Positions 1-10,475 of a stretch of DNA of 64,000 nt are shown here, one piece after another (position 1 is the stretch's first letter; the number at the start of each line of letters is the position of its first letter). The DNA is from an uncultured Pantoea sp. (lineage in GTDB: Bacteria > Pseudomonadota > Gammaproteobacteria > Enterobacterales > Enterobacteriaceae). The notes below the pieces were generated by a model that searched no databases, was not told the DNA's origin, and was given only the letters and a program-made list of their open reading frames with translations. A program made the position numbers and the translations under genes. The stretch lies in contig CAJYVD010000002.1 of the NCBI GenBank assembly GCA_913778495.1, positions 34,445 to 98,444 on the forward strand, read 5' to 3'.

Positions 1-949
1 CATCGGCGAAGAACGCGCGGCGGAAGTCTTCAAGCACCTGAACCAGCGTGAAGTGCAGCATCTCAGCGCGGCGATGGCCAGCATGAAGCAGGTATCACAT
101 AAGCAGCTGACTGAAGTGCTGCGTGAGTTCGAAGCCGATGCCGAACAGTTCGCGGCGCTGAGCCTCAACTCCAACGATTATCTGCGTTCGGTGCTGACCA
201 AAGCGCTGGGCGAGGAGCGCGCCTCCAGCCTGCTGGAAGACATCCTTGAAAGCCGCGAAACCACCAGCGGTATGGAAACGCTGAACTTTATGGAACCGCA
301 GGCCGCCGCCGATCTGATTCGCGACGAGCACCCGCAGATCATCGCCACCATTCTGGTTCACCTGAAACGTGGCCAGGCGGCGGATATTCTGGCGCTGTTC
401 GACGAGCGCCTGCGTCACGACGTCATGCTGCGTATCGCCACCTTCGGCGGCGTGCAGCCTGCCGCCCTGGCCGAACTGACCGAAGTGCTCAACAGCCTGC
501 TGGATGGTACCAACCTCAAGCGTGCGAAGATGGGCGGCGTAAGAACCGCAGCCGAAATTATCAACCTGATGAAAACTCAGCAGGAAGAGGCCGTTATCGA
601 GGCGGTGCGCGACTTCGATGGCGAGCTGGCACAGAAGATCATCGACGAGATGTTCCTGTTCGAAAACCTGGTGGAAGTGGACGACCGCAGTATCCAGCGC
701 CTGCTGCAGGAAGTGGAGTCGGAGCAGCTGCTGATCGCCCTGAAGGGTGCCGAGCAGCCGCTGCGCGAGAAATTCCTCAAGAACATGTCAGCACGCGCCG
801 CCGATATTCTGCGCGACGATTTGGCCAACCGTGGCCCGGTCCGCATGTCTGCGGTGGAAAACGAACAGAAAGCCATTCTGCTGGTGGTGCGCCGTCTGGC
901 CGAGTCCGGCGAAATGGTAATTGGTGGTGGCGAGGAAACCTATGTCTGA
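1..949 (+). CDS. fliG: Flagellar motor switch protein FliG (5' end cut by the window)
   Basis: Rotor protein of the C ring that transmits stator torque and sets rotation direction with FliM and FliN. The frame is open from base 2 and gives 315 codons, so about 16 residues are missing compared with the usual 331. The EHPQ motif that contacts FliM begins near base 326, and the charged torque helix of the C-terminal domain lies around 740-830 (conserved Lys, Arg, Asp residues). The stop overlaps the fliH start by 8 bases, which implies translational coupling. First visible gene of a fliF-fliK type operon. Confidence 0.97.
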   Translation, partial: IGEERAAEVFKHLNQREVQHLSAAMASMKQVSHKQLTEVLREFEADAEQFAALSLNSNDYLRSVLTKALGEERASSLLEDILESRETTSGMETLNFMEPQAAADLIRDEHPQIIATILVHLKRGQAADILALFDERLRHDVMLRIATFGGVQPAALAELTEVLNSLLDGTNLKRAKMGGVRTAAEIINLMKTQQEEAVIEAVRDFDGELAQKIIDEMFLFENLVEVDDRSIQRLLQEVESEQLLIALKGAEQPLREKFLKNMSARAADILRDDLANRGPVRMSAVENEQKAILLVVRRLAESGEMVIGGGEETYV

Positions 950-1649
950 TGCCTTTTCCGCCCGTGCGTGGCAGCGCTGGCAGCCTGACGATTTAGGCAG
1001 TCTGTTCAAACCCGAGCCGCAGCCGGAGATTCACTACGACGCGCCAGCGGAACCGCTGGAACTCAGCGCTGAAGAAGAACAGCAGCAGCAGCTGGAGCGG
1101 ATGCAGCAGCAGATGCGCAAAGACGCGCAGACGCAGGGCTACAACGAAGGCTACCAAAAGGGCTTCGCAGAATCGCAGCAGGCTGGCTATGACGCCGGTT
1201 TCCAGCAAGGGTTGACGGACGCACAGCAGCAGCAAGCGCCGCTGCAGGCGCGCATGCAACAGCTGGTCACGGAGTTTCACCATACGCTGGAGGCGCTGGA
1301 CAGCGTGATCGCGTCGCGCCTGATGCAGCTCGCACTGGAGGCCGCTCGCACCGTGATCGGCCAGGCGACGCAAGTGGATGGCACCGCCCTGCTGCGTCAG
1401 ATTCAGCAGCTGATTCAGCAAGAGCCAATGTTCAGTGGTAAACCGCAACTGCGCGTGCACCCGGACGATCTGCAGCGCATTGAGCAGACGCTGGGCCCTA
1501 CGCTGGATCTGCACGGCTGGCGCCTGCTGGCCGACAGCACGCTGCACCCTGGCGGATGCAAACTCAGCGCTGAAGATGGCGATCTGGACGCCAGCGTGGC
1601 AACGCGCTGGCAAGAGCTGTGCCGCCTTGCCGCACCGGGGACACTGTAA
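942..1649 (+). CDS. fliH: Flagellar assembly protein FliH, 235 aa
   Basis: Regulator of the FliI ATPase in the flagellar type III export apparatus; it holds FliI at the export gate and C ring. Start taken at [10 protein letters not shown], inside the end of fliG. The N-terminus has the Trp-containing '[11 protein letters not shown]' stretch typical for binding FlhA and FliN. A Gln-rich segment (about residues 45-65) is followed by GxxxG-like repeats ([16 protein letters not shown]), the FliH helix-helix pattern, and then the C-terminal FliI-binding domain. Its TAA overlaps the fliI ATG by one base. Confidence 0.95.
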   Translation: MSDAFSARAWQRWQPDDLGSLFKPEPQPEIHYDAPAEPLELSAEEEQQQQLERMQQQMRKDAQTQGYNEGYQKGFAESQQAGYDAGFQQGLTDAQQQQAPLQARMQQLVTEFHHTLEALDSVIASRLMQLALEAARTVIGQATQVDGTALLRQIQQLIQQEPMFSGKPQLRVHPDDLQRIEQTLGPTLDLHGWRLLADSTLHPGGCKLSAEDGDLDASVATRWQELCRLAAPGTL

Positions 1650-3010
1650 TGACCTCGCGTCTTTCTCGCTGGCTGGGTGCGCTGGATGCGTTTGAACAGC
1701 GCATTTCGCAGGTGCAAACCGTACGTCGCTACGGCCGCTTAACGCGCGCCACCGGCCTGGTACTGGAAGCCACCGGCCTGCAACTGCCGCTGGGCGCCAC
1801 CTGCATTATTGAACGCAACGACGGTCAGACCATTTCCGAAGTGGAAAGTGAAGTGGTGGGCTTCAACGGCCAGAAACTGCTGATGATGCCGCTGGAAGAA
1901 GTCGACGGCATTTTGCCCGGCGCGCGCGTGTACGCCCGTTTCAACGGTGAAAGTGCGCAGAGTGGCAAACAGATGCTGTTAGGGCCCGAGCTGCTGGGCC
2001 GCGTGTTGGACGGCAGCGGTAAGCCGCTGGATGGTCTGCCCGCCCCGGAAACCGGCTATCGCGCGCCGCTCATCACCGCGCCGTTTAACCCGCTGCAGCG
2101 CACGCCGATTCACGATGTGCTGGACACCGGCGTGCGCGCGATCAATGCGCTGCTCACCGTCGGTCGCGGCCAGCGTATGGGCTTATTTGCGGGTTCCGGC
2201 GTCGGTAAGTCCGTGCTGCTGGGCATGATGGCGCGCTACACCAAAGCCGACGTGATTGTCGTGGGCCTGATTGGTGAACGTGGCCGTGAAGTCAAAGAAT
2301 TTATTGAGAACATTCTCGGTGCCGAAGGTCGCGCCCGCTCGGTGGTGATTGCCGCGCCGGCCGATGTCTCCCCGCTGCTGCGTATGCAGGGTGCCGCTTA
2401 CGCCACGCGCATCGCCGAAGATTTTCGTGACCGCGGCCAGCACGTGCTGCTGATCATGGATTCCCTCACCCGTTACGCCATGGCGCAGCGTGAAATTGCG
2501 CTGGCGATTGGCGAGCCACCTGCCACCAAAGGCTATCCACCGTCGGTATTCGCCAAACTGCCCGCACTGGTGGAACGCGCCGGTAACGGCACGCACGGCG
2601 GCGGATCGATCACCGCCTTTTATACCGTGCTCACCGAGGGCGACGATCAGCAGGACCCGATTGCCGACTCCGCGCGCGCCATTCTGGACGGCCACATTGT
2701 GTTGTCGCGTCGCCTGGCCGAAGCGGGACATTATCCGGCCATCGACATCGAAGCTTCAATTAGCCGTGCAATGACGTCGTTAATCGATGAAACACATTAC
2801 GCGCGAGTGCGGCAATTTAAACAACTGCTCTCCAGCTTCCAGCGTAACCGCGATCTGGTCAGCGTCGGCGCCTACGCCGCAGGCAGCGATCCCATGCTCG
2901 ATAGAGCCATCAGGCTTTATCCAGAAATGGAAGCGTTTTTGCAACAGGGTATTTTCGAACGCAGCGACTACGATGACGCCTGTCTCCATCTCCAGGCAAT
3001 GTTCGGTTAA
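1649..3010 (+). CDS. fliI: Flagellum-specific ATPase FliI, 453 aa
   Basis: Hexameric F1-beta-like ATPase that energises unfolding and delivery of flagellar export substrates. The Walker A motif AGSGVGKS lies near residues 180-187 and the Walker B strand [18 protein letters not shown] near residue 265. Length matches the family (about 455). The start is fixed by TAATG overlap with fliH; longer in-frame starts would run into fliH. FliJ follows after 25 bases. Confidence 0.97.
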   Translation: MTSRLSRWLGALDAFEQRISQVQTVRRYGRLTRATGLVLEATGLQLPLGATCIIERNDGQTISEVESEVVGFNGQKLLMMPLEEVDGILPGARVYARFNGESAQSGKQMLLGPELLGRVLDGSGKPLDGLPAPETGYRAPLITAPFNPLQRTPIHDVLDTGVRAINALLTVGRGQRMGLFAGSGVGKSVLLGMMARYTKADVIVVGLIGERGREVKEFIENILGAEGRARSVVIAAPADVSPLLRMQGAAYATRIAEDFRDRGQHVLLIMDSLTRYAMAQREIALAIGEPPATKGYPPSVFAKLPALVERAGNGTHGGGSITAFYTVLTEGDDQQDPIADSARAILDGHIVLSRRLAEAGHYPAIDIEASISRAMTSLIDETHYARVRQFKQLLSSFQRNRDLVSVGAYAAGSDPMLDRAIRLYPEMEAFLQQGIFERSDYDDACLHLQAMFG

Positions 3011-3035
3011 CGCTGACGTGATGTGAGGTTGAACG

Positions 3036-3479
3036 ATGAAAACGGCGAAGGCTATCGATACGCTGCGCGATTTGGCGGAGCAGGATCTTGAGCAGGCAGT
3101 GATCCATCTGGGCGATATGCGCCGCGGCGTTAAACAGGCAGATGAACAACTCGCCATGCTGCTTGATTACCAGGATGAGTATCGCAACAAGCTCAACCAG
3201 GATATGTCAGGCGGCATTGCCAGCAACCGCTGGACCAACTACCACCAATTTATCCAGACGCTGGAAAAAGCCATTGATCAGCATCGCCAGCAGTTACAGC
3301 AGTGGAATCAACGTCTTGAGCAAGCGTTGGTGAGCTGGCGAGAAAAACACAAGCGCCTCAATGCGTACCAAACATTGATTACCCGCGCGGAAGAAACCGC
3401 ATTACAACAAGAAAACCGTCTCGATCAGAAACGGATGGATGAATTTGCCCAACGGGCCGCGATGAGGAAAGGCGAATGA
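3036..3479 (+). CDS. fliJ: Flagellar export chaperone FliJ, 147 aa
   Basis: Small, almost entirely helical coiled-coil protein that works as the central stalk of the FliI ring and escorts chaperones. Rich in Gln, Glu, Lys and Arg with heptad-like spacing throughout, and the length equals the enterobacterial family. A GAGG ribosome site lies 6 bases before ATG. The last codons overlap fliK by ATGA. Confidence 0.95.
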   Translation: MKTAKAIDTLRDLAEQDLEQAVIHLGDMRRGVKQADEQLAMLLDYQDEYRNKLNQDMSGGIASNRWTNYHQFIQTLEKAIDQHRQQLQQWNQRLEQALVSWREKHKRLNAYQTLITRAEETALQQENRLDQKRMDEFAQRAAMRKGE

Positions 3480-4780
3480 TTACGCTGCCAAATGTGAATG
3501 CGCAAGCATCGATTAAGGGAAACGTCACCGCTGCGGCGGCCACCGAGGGTGCTAGCGCAGAGACGCCGCTGTCACAAGGCTTTATGACCGAGTTGGGCAA
3601 CCGTCTCCTGATGCTGGTTCAGCAGCAAGGTGATACAACACAACCGGTTGATCTTAAAGCAGACGCTGACGCAAAGACCGATAAAAAAGCCGCGCTGAGC
3701 GCGCTGCTGCAGACGCTGGAAAAACCCGACACGTTAAACGCACTTTTACAGCCGGAAAACCCTAAAGCCGGGGTGAAATTAGCCGATGATAAGGACAACA
3801 GCGCGGTAACTTCGTTAACTGCCAGCGACTTACAGAATATGCAGGCGCTGTTTGCCATGCTGCCGGTTGCCATCACGCCGCCTGCAACACCGCAAAACGC
3901 TCAGCCAGCGCTCACCGAGCAAAGTGCTGACGCTGACGCCACCGCCGCAGGCGGTAATGGCAAACGCGCGGCGCTGCTGGAGAGTCTGCTGAGCCACACG
4001 CTGCAGCAGAGTGATAAAGAAGAGACGCAGGCCGATGCGCAAGCGGCGCCGACCAAACCGGCTGCGGCACCCAGCGCACTCAGCCAGGCGGTGGCCACCG
4101 CCGCCGGCAGCGTGTCTAACGTTAGCACTGCCGCATCAACGAACAGCGCGGCCTTGACGCTGGATGCCAGCTTTAAACAGGTTCTGGGTAGCGTGAGCAA
4201 AGCGGAGACGCGTGACGCCAGCGCCGGTGTGGAAACCGCGATCCAGCCCGCCGCGATGCCCATGAGCAGCGCCGCGGCACCGCTGGTCACCGCTGCGACA
4301 TCGAGCAGCATGACGCCGTCAACGCCGATGCTGAATGCCCAACTCGGCAGTCACGAGTGGCAGCAGGCCTTGGGCCAGCAGATCGTGATGTTCAGCCGCA
4401 ACGGGCAGCAAACCGCCGAGCTGCGTTTGCATCCCGCTGATTTGGGTGCCATCCAGATCAACCTGACGCTGGAAAAAGATCAGGCGCAATTAACCATGGC
4501 TTCCAGCCACAGCCAAGTACGGGCGGCGCTGGAGGCCGCGCTTCCTCAGCTGCGTACTGCGCTGGCGGAAAGCGGTATTAACCTGGGACAGAGCAACGTC
4601 AGCAGCGACGCCTTTGCACAGAGCCAGACGCATTCGGGCCAGCAGGAGGGTCGCCGCGATGGTCAACACGGCAGCTTCACGCTCGCCCAGGACAGTGAGA
4701 ACGAGATAACGCCGATTGCCGTTCCGGCTGCCCTTCAGGCACGCGCGGCAGGCAATGGCGCTGTTGATATCTTTGCCTGA
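3476..4780 (+). CDS. fliK: Flagellar hook-length control protein FliK, 434 aa
   Basis: Molecular ruler that sets hook length and triggers the export-specificity switch at FlhB. The N-terminal two thirds is low-complexity Ala/Thr/Ser/Gln-rich, as usual for the ruler part. The conserved hook-length domain is near residues 290-390 ([17 protein letters not shown], then [14 protein letters not shown]). Coupled to fliJ by ATGA. The gene ends 129 bases before fliL, which marks the boundary between two fli operons. Confidence 0.95.
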   Translation: MITLPNVNAQASIKGNVTAAAATEGASAETPLSQGFMTELGNRLLMLVQQQGDTTQPVDLKADADAKTDKKAALSALLQTLEKPDTLNALLQPENPKAGVKLADDKDNSAVTSLTASDLQNMQALFAMLPVAITPPATPQNAQPALTEQSADADATAAGGNGKRAALLESLLSHTLQQSDKEETQADAQAAPTKPAAAPSALSQAVATAAGSVSNVSTAASTNSAALTLDASFKQVLGSVSKAETRDASAGVETAIQPAAMPMSSAAAPLVTAATSSSMTPSTPMLNAQLGSHEWQQALGQQIVMFSRNGQQTAELRLHPADLGAIQINLTLEKDQAQLTMASSHSQVRAALEAALPQLRTALAESGINLGQSNVSSDAFAQSQTHSGQQEGRRDGQHGSFTLAQDSENEITPIAVPAALQARAAGNGAVDIFA

Positions 4781-4811
4781 CAGCGGCTAAACGCTGAAGG
4801 TAAGCGTAAAA

Positions 4812-4851
4812 CCCGCGTCTTTTCACCCCATTGTTTGACTTAAGACGCGGG
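4812..4851 (+). terminator. Inverted repeat between fliK and fliL
   Basis: Perfect 10-base arms, 4812-4821 (cccgcgtctt) and 4842-4851 (aagacgcggg), separated by 20 bases. No T-tract follows, so this is either a weak or factor-assisted terminator of the fliF-K operon or an attenuator or processing site ahead of fliL. Confidence 0.4.
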
Positions 4852-4909
4852 ATAATCTGTCCAGTCGAGTCGAGAGGCTTGGCCATAATTCACAGGAAGT
4901 AACTGCAAG

Positions 4910-5395
4910 ATGTCTGATAACGCGAAAGCAAAAGGCCGCAAACGTTCAATATTAATTCCGGTGTTACTCGTTGTAACGCTGGCCGCTTGCAGCGTGGCAG
5001 GCTATGTAGTCTGGCGAATGATGAATAAACATGAGGGTGACAAGCCGGAAGCGGCGAAAGTCGAGCCACCTGCCGCCCCCATCTTTTTTGCATTGGATAC
5101 GTTTACGGTTAACCTGGTCAATGCGGACAACGATCCCGATCGTGTGCTGTACGTGGGCTTTACCCTGCGTCTGCCAGACGAGGAAAGTCGTCGCCGCATG
5201 AATGATTACCTGCCCGAGGTGCGCAGCCGTCTGCTGATGCTGCTCTCGCGCCAGAGTAGTACCGCCTTAGCCACCGAGCAAGGTAAGCAAGCCCTGGTCG
5301 ATCAGATCAAACAGGTGCTGGCGCCGCCGCTGGTCAAAGGTCAACCTCCTCAGGTAGTCAGTGACGTGCTGTTTACCGCCTTCATTTTGAGGTGA
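4910..5395 (+). CDS. fliL: Flagellar basal body-associated protein FliL, 161 aa
   Basis: Single-pass inner-membrane protein around the stator units that supports swarming torque. A basic N-terminus (KAKGRKR) is followed by one membrane segment near residues 17-38, then a periplasmic domain with the family block [15 protein letters not shown] ribosome site stands before ATG. First gene of fliLMNOPQR; fliM starts 4 bases after its stop. Confidence 0.95.
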   Translation: MSDNAKAKGRKRSILIPVLLVVTLAACSVAGYVVWRMMNKHEGDKPEAAKVEPPAAPIFFALDTFTVNLVNADNDPDRVLYVGFTLRLPDEESRRRMNDYLPEVRSRLLMLLSRQSSTALATEQGKQALVDQIKQVLAPPLVKGQPPQVVSDVLFTAFILR

Positions 5396-5399
5396 TTTA

Positions 5400-6407
5400 A
5401 TGGGCGATAGCATTCTCTCCCAAGCTGAAATTGACGCGCTGCTCAACGGCGACAGTGACAGCGCGGAAGAAGAGAACAGTTCCAAAGGGGCAGATGGCGA
5501 TATCCGCCCCTATGATCCCAATACGCAACGCCGCGTGGTGCGTGAGCGCTTACAGGCGCTGGAGATCATTAACGAGCGTTTTGCCCGTCATTTCCGTATG
5601 GCTCTGTTCAACCTGCTGCGCCGTAGCCCGGATATCAGCGTGGGTGCCATCAAGATTCAGCCATACCATGAGTTTGCCCGCAACTTGCCGGTGCCAACGA
5701 ACCTGAACCTGATTCACCTGAAACCGCTGCGCGGGACTGCGCTGGTGGTGTTTTCGCCAAGCCTGGTGTTTATCGCGGTGGATAACCTGTTTGGCGGCGA
5801 TGGACGTTTTCCGACGAAGGTCGAAGGACGCGAGTTTACGCACACGGAACAGCGCGTGATCCGTCGCATGCTGAAGCTGGCGCTGGAAGGTTACAGCGAA
5901 GCGTGGAAAGCGATTTATCCGCTTGACGTGGAGTATGTGCGCTCTGAGATGCAGGTAAAGTTCACCAACATTACCACCTCGCCGAACGATATCGTGGTAA
6001 ACACGCCGTTCCAGGTGGAAATTGGTAATCTGGTGGGCGAATTTAATATTTGTATTCCATTTTCCATGATTGAGCCGCTGCGCGAGCTGCTGGTCAATCC
6101 CCCGCTGGAGAACTCGCGTCAGGAAGACACGCACTGGCGCGATAATCTGGTGAAGCAGGTGCAGCATTCAGAGTTGGAGCTTATTGCCCACTTTGCTGAA
6201 ACATCGCTGCGTCTGTCGCGCATTTTGCAACTGAAGCCCGGTGACGTTCTGCCCATTGAGAAACCGGACCGCATTATTGCGCACGTCGATGGCGTACCGG
6301 TTCTGACAAGCCAATACGGCACGCTGAATGGTCAATATGCACTGCGCGTTGAACATCTGATCAACCCGATTTTGAATTCGCTGAATGAGGAACAGCCCAA
6401 TGAGTGA
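5400..6407 (+). CDS. fliM: Flagellar motor switch protein FliM, 335 aa
   Basis: C-ring switch component that binds phosphorylated CheY. The CheY-binding peptide SILSQAEIDALLNG is at residues 4-17; a CheC-like middle domain and a C-terminal SpoA domain (about 255-325) follow. Length is normal for the family. The end overlaps the start of fliN by 8 bases. Confidence 0.97.
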   Translation: MGDSILSQAEIDALLNGDSDSAEEENSSKGADGDIRPYDPNTQRRVVRERLQALEIINERFARHFRMALFNLLRRSPDISVGAIKIQPYHEFARNLPVPTNLNLIHLKPLRGTALVVFSPSLVFIAVDNLFGGDGRFPTKVEGREFTHTEQRVIRRMLKLALEGYSEAWKAIYPLDVEYVRSEMQVKFTNITTSPNDIVVNTPFQVEIGNLVGEFNICIPFSMIEPLRELLVNPPLENSRQEDTHWRDNLVKQVQHSELELIAHFAETSLRLSRILQLKPGDVLPIEKPDRIIAHVDGVPVLTSQYGTLNGQYALRVEHLINPILNSLNEEQPNE

Positions 6408-6807
6408 CAGCAAAAACACGTCCGATGATATCTCTGCGGACGACCTGTGGGCTGAGGCAATGAACGAACAAGTGGCAACCAGCACCCCGGACCCCGCCGC
6501 AAACGTGTTCAAATCCTTTGACGCGCCCGGCGGTAACGGTGCGATGCAGGATATCGATCTGATTATGGACATCCCGGTCAAACTGACCGTGGAGCTGGGC
6601 CGCACCAAGATGACCATCAAAGAGCTGCTGAAATTAACGCAGGGCTCGGTGGTGGCGCTGGATGGCCTGGCCGGTGAGCCGCTGGATATTCTGATCAACG
6701 GCTACCTGATTGCCCAAGGGGAAGTTGTGGTGGTCAACGATAAGTATGGCGTGCGCATCACCGATATCATCACGCCATCAGAACGTATGCGTCGCCTGAG
6801 CCGTTAA
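6400..6807 (+). CDS. fliN: Flagellar motor switch protein FliN, 135 aa
   Basis: Bottom layer of the C ring, with FliM; also docks FliH-FliI. A variable acidic N-terminus precedes the SpoA domain (about residues 55-130, with VKLTVELGRTKMTIKELL and the C-terminal GVRITDIITPSERM). Start chosen at MSDSKN, the ATG within the fliM terminus, because upstream residues are fliM sequence in another frame. Confidence 0.96.
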   Translation: MSDSKNTSDDISADDLWAEAMNEQVATSTPDPAANVFKSFDAPGGNGAMQDIDLIMDIPVKLTVELGRTKMTIKELLKLTQGSVVALDGLAGEPLDILINGYLIAQGEVVVVNDKYGVRITDIITPSERMRRLSR

Positions 6808-6809
6808 TT

Positions 6810-7205
6810 ATGTTGAAAAACGCGCACACCAGTCAGCCCGTTCCCAGCCAGCCGGTGGTCTCCACCGGTTCGGTTGTCGGACAAGTCTCCAGCGTGCTGG
6901 CGGTGATTGTTTTACTTATCCTCGCCTGCGGCTGGCTGGCCAAGCGACTGGGCTATGCGCCCAAAACCGTGAGTACGCACGCGCTGAAGATCAGCGCCAG
7001 CGTGCAGGTTGGTCGTCAGGAGCGCGTGGTGATTGTGGATACCGAGGATGCGCGTTTGGTGCTGGGCGTGACCGCGCAGCAGATTACCCATCTGCACTCG
7101 CTTCCACCGCTGCCCGCCGACGCGCAGGTCCTGCCCGCCGCCCCAGCGCAAGATTTTCGTCAACTTTTTCAGAATCTGGTTAAACGTCCCGGAAAGCCAC
7201 AATGA
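6810..7205 (+). CDS. fliO: Flagellar export protein FliO, 131 aa
   Basis: Small bitopic membrane protein that assists assembly of the FliP-FliQ-FliR export core. One membrane segment near residues 25-47 ([22 protein letters not shown]) is followed by a cytoplasmic domain with the family feature [11 protein letters not shown]. Starts 2 bases after fliN and overlaps fliP by ATGA. Confidence 0.93.
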   Translation: MLKNAHTSQPVPSQPVVSTGSVVGQVSSVLAVIVLLILACGWLAKRLGYAPKTVSTHALKISASVQVGRQERVVIVDTEDARLVLGVTAQQITHLHSLPPLPADAQVLPAAPAQDFRQLFQNLVKRPGKPQ

Positions 7206-7936
7206 TGCGTCGACTGCTTGCTCTTCTGCCGCTGCTGCTGCTGGCACCGGTTGCCCACGCGCAATTACCCGGTTTAGTGAGCCAACCCTTGGCTAACGGC
7301 GGCCAAAGCTGGTCTTTGCCAGTACAAACGCTGGTGTTTATTACCTCACTGACGTTTATTCCGGCCGTGCTGCTGATGATGACCAGCTTTACGCGCATCA
7401 TTATCGTGTTTGGCCTGCTGCGTAATGCGATGGGCACACCATCGGCACCGCCTAACCAGGTGATGGTGGGCATGGCGCTGTTTTTAACCTTCTTTATTAT
7501 GGCGCCCACCTTCGACAAGATTTACGCCGACGCCTATCTGCCATTCAGTCAGGATAAAATCAGCATGGAGGTGGCGATAGACAAAGGGGCTCAGCCGCTG
7601 CGCGCCTTTATGCTGCGTCAAACGCGCGAAGCCGATTTGGCGCTGTTCGCCCGTCTGGCCAATACCGCGCCAATTGAAGGCCCGGAAGCCGTACCGATGC
7701 GCATCTTATTGCCGGCTTACGTGACCAGCGAATTGAAAACCGCGTTTCAGATCGGCTTTACCGTGTTTATTCCCTTTTTGATTATCGATTTGGTGGTGGC
7801 CAGCGTGTTAATGGCGCTGGGTATGATGATGGTGCCGCCCGCGACTATCGCCCTGCCCTTCAAGCTGATGTTGTTCGTTCTGGTGGACGGCTGGCAGCTG
7901 CTGGTGGGTTCCCTGGCACAAAGTTTCTACTCCTAA
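7202..7936 (+). CDS. fliP: Flagellar type III export protein FliP, 244 aa
   Basis: Core protein of the FliPQR export gate. It has a cleavable signal peptide ([20 protein letters not shown]) and four membrane segments, with the family signature region [20 protein letters not shown] near residues 60-80. Length fits the E. coli protein (245). Coupled to fliO by ATGA; fliQ follows after 30 bases. Confidence 0.97.
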   Translation: MMRRLLALLPLLLLAPVAHAQLPGLVSQPLANGGQSWSLPVQTLVFITSLTFIPAVLLMMTSFTRIIIVFGLLRNAMGTPSAPPNQVMVGMALFLTFFIMAPTFDKIYADAYLPFSQDKISMEVAIDKGAQPLRAFMLRQTREADLALFARLANTAPIEGPEAVPMRILLPAYVTSELKTAFQIGFTVFIPFLIIDLVVASVLMALGMMMVPPATIALPFKLMLFVLVDGWQLLVGSLAQSFYS

Positions 7937-7966
7937 CACCTTCCTTTGATTTAACTGGAGTGCAGC

Positions 7967-8236
7967 ATGACACCCGAATCCGTAATGGTGATTGGTCAGG
8001 ACGCGATGCGTATCGCTCTGATGCTGGCAGCCCCCATGCTGCTGGTGGCGCTGATTAGCGGTCTGATTATCAGCATTCTACAAGCGGCTACGCAGGTCAA
8101 CGAGCAGACGCTGGCGTTTATCCCGAAAGTGCTGGCCGTTGCCGCAACCGGCGTGATCGCGGGTCCGTGGATGCTAAATCTGATTCTGGACTACATGCGT
8201 ACCCTGTTTACCAACCTGCCTTATATCATCGGCTGA
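7967..8236 (+). CDS. fliQ: Flagellar export protein FliQ, 89 aa
   Basis: Two-helix membrane subunit of the export gate. Two hydrophobic segments (about residues 15-38 and 52-75) flank the conserved loop [16 protein letters not shown]. Length is the family norm. The TGA overlaps the fliR ATG by one base (tgATG). Confidence 0.96.
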   Translation: MTPESVMVIGQDAMRIALMLAAPMLLVALISGLIISILQAATQVNEQTLAFIPKVLAVAATGVIAGPWMLNLILDYMRTLFTNLPYIIG

Positions 8237-9024
8237 TGATTAACCTCGACAGTAGCCAGCTGATCCATTGGGTCGCGCAATTTTTTTGGCCGATGGTCCG
8301 TCTGCTGGCCCTGTTCGCCACCGCTCCACTTTTAAGTGAAAAAGCGATCCCCAAGCGGGTGAAAGTGGGTTTGGCTCTGCTGATTACCTGGGTCATTTTG
8401 CCGGTGCTGCCGCCGGTCGAGGTGACGCTGTTTACCCCTGCGGGCTTTTGGATATTGCTACAGCAATTACTGATTGGTGTGGGCATCGGCTTTACTATGC
8501 AGTTGGCGATAGCCGCGGTGCGGATGGCCGGTGAAGTGGTGGGCCTGCAAATGGGCCTCTCTTTCGCCACCTTTTTTGATCCTGCCAGCCGTCTTAACAT
8601 GCCGGTGCTTGCGCGTTTTCTCGACATGCTGGCGATGCTACTGTTCCTGACGTTTAACGGACACCTGTGGCTGATCTCTCTGCTGGTGGACAGTTTTCAT
8701 ACGCTGCCGATTAGCGATCGTCCTCTTAACGCAAATGCGTTTATGGCGCTGGTGAAATCAGGTGGGTTAATTTTCCTTAATGGCATGATGTTAGCGCTGC
8801 CGTTAATAGTTCTGTTGCTCACGCTTAACATGGCCCTGGGTTTGTTAAACCGTGTTGCATCTCAACTGTCGATCTTCGCAATTGGTTTCCCGGTCACCTT
8901 AACGGTCGGCATACTCAGCCTGGGTCTGGTAATGCCCCTTCTCGCCCCCTTCTGCGAACATCTGTTCGGGGAAGTCTTTGATTTACTCGCGCAGTTTGTC
9001 TCAGAACTCTCTCGTGCAGGATGA
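8236..9024 (+). CDS. fliR: Flagellar export protein FliR, 262 aa
   Basis: Polytopic subunit of the FliPQR gate with about six membrane segments. The conserved [15 protein letters not shown] stretch lies near residues 99-113. Start set by overlap with the fliQ stop; an upstream ATG in frame lies inside fliQ. Last gene of the fli operon, followed by a long A+T-rich gap before rcsA as in other enterics. Confidence 0.96.
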   Translation: MINLDSSQLIHWVAQFFWPMVRLLALFATAPLLSEKAIPKRVKVGLALLITWVILPVLPPVEVTLFTPAGFWILLQQLLIGVGIGFTMQLAIAAVRMAGEVVGLQMGLSFATFFDPASRLNMPVLARFLDMLAMLLFLTFNGHLWLISLLVDSFHTLPISDRPLNANAFMALVKSGGLIFLNGMMLALPLIVLLLTLNMALGLLNRVASQLSIFAIGFPVTLTVGILSLGLVMPLLAPFCEHLFGEVFDLLAQFVSELSRAG

Positions 9025-9653
9025 TTAACAATACTGTCGAACGGCTAATGCGATAGTTAAACAATCAAAAACAATCTGTGCATTTTTCAAACCATATTTG
9101 TCAGAAATCAACTGAGGTTTTTCTGATAAATTCGCACTAAGCGCAAAAATCATTCTTATTGAACCCGTCCTGGAGTATTTTAGTCAGACGATTCTTAAGG
9201 CTTATGCCGAAAAGGATCGGTTGATAAAATGCTCAAAAGGCTGTTTTTAAACAAAAAAAATTTAAAAGCGATTTTTCTTGTCTAAATCCCTTTTTTCCGG
9301 CATTGTCAACACTCGCTGAAACGTCACACTTTCGCGATCTAAATGTTTTTAAGAATTGTCCTATCAGATTTGTCTGTGACATGCGCGATAGTGACAAGGC
9401 TCTCAAAAACAGAGCGATGTATACACTTAAAGCAAATTCCAGGCGATTCCCACTATCGCAGGGGCAAAAGTGACGTGGATGCAGCACATAAAAACTTCGC
9501 AGAAGGGTTCAGGGAAGACTCATTTTGGCGCACGGCTGCTTTACGCCAGTCTGCCGAGCAAAATAAAAAAGTGTCTTTAGAAAATTCTCTCGTACCGCAA
9601 ACGCGTATTCATCGTTGATTTAAACGGATAACAAATTGGTGAGGGTCGCTATA
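9025..9653 (+). promoter_or_regulatory. 629-base A+T-rich upstream region of rcsA with a possible RcsAB box
   Basis: No convincing gene is seen. The DNA is markedly A+T-rich, as expected of an H-NS target. At 9196-9211 the sequence TAAGGCTTATGCCGAA resembles an RcsAB box, and a -10-like GATAAAAT follows near 9223-9230. The match is by eye and has an extra base compared with the usual spacing, so it is a candidate autoregulatory site only. A 91-codon open frame at 9343-9618 has no family features. Confidence 0.35.
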
Positions 9654-10289
9654 ATGCCAACGATTATTTTGGATTCATGTAATTACACACGCCTGGGACT
9701 ATCGGATTATATGTCTGCTAAAGGAGTTAAAAAGAAAAACATAACTCCGGTGACTGACATTGAACAACTGCAACAAAAATGTGAACAACTGAAGCCGGGC
9801 GTCGTTTTTATTAACGAGGAATGCTTCATTCATGAAGCGGATTCAAGCGATCGTATTCGTGCTATTATCACACAGCATCCTGACACCTTATTCTTTATCT
9901 TTATGGCTATCTCGAATATCCATTTTGAGGAATACCTCTACGTTCGTAAGAACTTGATTATTACGTCAAAATCGATAAAAACATCGACATTAGACTCCTT
10001 GCTGGGAACTTACCTGCAAAAGAAACTTAATGCATCCCCGCGTATTTCAGCCGGGATGGATATTCATCCACTGACATTAAGCCAAACGGAATCTAATATG
10101 CTGAAAATGTGGATGTCAGGTCATGACACCATTCAAATTTCAGACAAGATGCAAATTAAAGCCAAAACCGTTTCGTCACATAAAGGCAATATTAAGCGCA
10201 AAATTAAAACGCACAATAAGCAAGTGATATACCATGTAGTACGCCTTACAGATAATGTTACATCCGGCATTTATGTAAACGTACGCTAA
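9654..10289 (+). CDS. rcsA: Capsule synthesis transcriptional activator RcsA, 211 aa
   Basis: Auxiliary LuxR-type regulator that pairs with RcsB to activate exopolysaccharide genes. The start [16 protein letters not shown] is the conserved RcsA N-terminus. The C-terminal HTH (about residues 140-200) includes [17 protein letters not shown] and [17 protein letters not shown]. There is no phospho-acceptor pattern, as in all RcsA. Position next to fliR is the enterobacterial arrangement. In E. coli RcsA is limited by Lon and by H-NS silencing relieved by DsrA. Confidence 0.95.
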   Translation: MPTIILDSCNYTRLGLSDYMSAKGVKKKNITPVTDIEQLQQKCEQLKPGVVFINEECFIHEADSSDRIRAIITQHPDTLFFIFMAISNIHFEEYLYVRKNLIITSKSIKTSTLDSLLGTYLQKKLNASPRISAGMDIHPLTLSQTESNMLKMWMSGHDTIQISDKMQIKAKTVSSHKGNIKRKIKTHNKQVIYHVVRLTDNVTSGIYVNVR

Positions 10290-10340
10290 TTATAAGCGAA
10301 GCCTTTCTTCGCGCATTGACACACGCAGGCTAATCTTGTT

Positions 10341-10375
10341 CGCCAGGCCCTGTTGACGCAGGACCTGGCGTTTTT
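10341..10375 (+). terminator. Rho-independent terminator of rcsA
   Basis: Arms cgccaggccctg (10341-10352) and caggacctggcg (10359-10370) pair with one mismatch and are followed by TTTTT at 10371-10375. Confidence 0.85.
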
Positions 10376-10475
10376 GCTCATTTTGCGACCTGGATCGCAC
10401 TTCCTCACCTAATCCTTTCCCGGCCGATGCCGATGCTTGTTTTCAGCACCTCCTACCTAAAACGAGAGCAAGGAT

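Noticed and set aside
9343-9618. 91-codon gene before rcsA
   Set aside because: No ribosome site, no family features and A+T-rich non-coding composition.
10290-10475. dsrA in its usual place after rcsA
   Set aside because: Only the rcsA terminator is present; no rpoS-pairing segment. The better candidate is at 13183-13253.
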